Of a stretch of DNA of 64,000 nucleotides, positions 63,631 to 64,000 are shown in pieces; position 1 is the stretch's first letter, and every line of letters starts with the position of its first letter. The stretch comes from Streptomyces sp. SID8352 (GTDB lineage: Bacteria > Actinomycetota > Actinomycetes > Streptomycetales > Streptomycetaceae). Location of the stretch: assembly GCF_009862265.1 (NCBI RefSeq), contig NZ_WWGX01000038.1:113570-177569 (forward strand). The letters run 5' to 3'. Position numbers and translations under genes: made by a program. The notes below the pieces were generated by a model. The model did no database searches. It worked only from the letters and a program-made list of their open reading frames with translations, and had not been told where the DNA came from.

Positions 63631-64000
63631 TCAGAAGCGTCGGATCAGGCGCAGGCTGGTGGCGTAGAGACCGGTGCCGTCGAGCGCGGAGCTGCCGCCC
63701 AGGTCGCCGAAGGTGGCCGCATTGGGCGTTTTCCTGCTGTTGATGAAGCGGGGGCGGCCGTGCTGGTCGACGCCGAGGTAGATGCCGTTGTGGTCGAGCT
63801 GGCCCGCGACCGGGTCGGAGCTGTCGGCGTCGAAGTGCGGGACGTCCCCAGGCAGCATGGCGGTGAGGGGCGGCGCGGTGTCCACCGCCTGGGCGACGAT
63901 CACCCCGGGCCCGGACGGTCCGATGTTCTTCGTCTGCCGAGGCAGGTTGATCCCGTTGAAGTCGGCGCTGCGGGTCCGGATCATCGGGAGGCCCATGTGG
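63631..64000 (-). CDS. C-terminal part of a phage tail-type protein, cut by the window end
   Basis: At least 122 residues; the gene continues beyond the window. The segment GQLDHNGIYLGVDQHGRPRFINSRKTP resembles the catalytic-His end of NlpC/P60-like or CHAP tail lysins, and the ending GLYATSLRLIRRF is seen in actinophage minor tail proteins. Transcribed towards the amidase gene, so the lysis genes follow the tail genes. The Met near the right edge need not be the start. Confidence 0.6.
   Translation of the reverse strand, partial: HMGLPMIRTRSADFNGINLPRQTKNIGPSGPGVIVAQAVDTAPPLTAMLPGDVPHFDADSSDPVAGQLDHNGIYLGVDQHGRPRFINSRKTPNAATFGDLGGSSALDGTGLYATSLRLIRRF

Overview
This 64 kb window comes from a high-GC actinomycete, almost certainly a Streptomyces chromosome. 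It carries a complete Pup-proteasome locus with an ORF order typical of Streptomyces, uses GTG/TTG/CTG/ATC starts freely, has promoters of the TANNNT leaderless type, and shows very strong G/C bias at third codon positions. No tRNA or rRNA gene was seen.

Layout. (1) 0-8 kb: a peptide-type solute-binding lipoprotein, an orphan LuxR response regulator, a RecB-family nuclease, an M50 site-2 protease with a very long disordered N-terminus, the tRNA m1A58 methyltransferase TrmI, a small secreted protein and a ferredoxin. (2) 8.3-27.3 kb: the proteasome and damage-response block: arc (mpa), dop, pup, prcB, prcA, then a LacI/MFS pair that sits inside the locus, pafA, two FKBP prolyl isomerases, pafB-pafC, two small genes, tatA-tatC and a Ski2-like helicase. 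Arc/Prc degrade proteins tagged with Pup; Dop deamidates and removes Pup, PafA attaches it, and PafBC is the WYL-domain activator of the LexA-independent damage response. Two genes here (the RecB-like nuclease and the helicase) have promoter sequences that fit the PafBC-type motif with exact spacing. (3) 27.3-46.9 kb: an RluA-type pseudouridine synthase, an iron-box-controlled siderophore-interacting protein, a 5'-3' exonuclease, a glycine-betaine ABC transporter in which the permease is fused to two binding domains, regulators, a metal-receptor binding protein, a TDT-family transporter, a D-threonine-aldolase-like enzyme, and a Pro-rich membrane protein coupled to a mycosin. (4) 46.9-54.8 kb: translation genes infC-rpmI-rplT behind a structured leader with an intrinsic terminator, an rRNA methyltransferase, a histidine kinase and pheS-pheT.

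(5) 54.9-64 kb: accessory DNA. Only the last 44 codons of a 3-hydroxybutyryl-CoA dehydrogenase gene remain next to pheT. Beyond that break come small regulators, Cys/His-rich small proteins, a HAD phosphatase, phage-type zinc-motif proteins and a phage lysis cassette (amidase, holin-like protein, two membrane proteins) running leftwards from a tail-type gene that is cut by the window end. This looks like the left end of a prophage or phage-derived element inserted in that gene. Inside it lies a four-unit degenerate repeat array with 60-62 bp periodicity whose repeats resemble type I-E CRISPR repeats, with no cas genes nearby in the window.

Strongest points for a second look: the orphan CRISPR-like mini-array inside the phage-like element, the two PafBC-type promoters, the truncated dehydrogenase as an insertion junction, the infC leader/ATC start, and the permease fused to duplicated binding domains.
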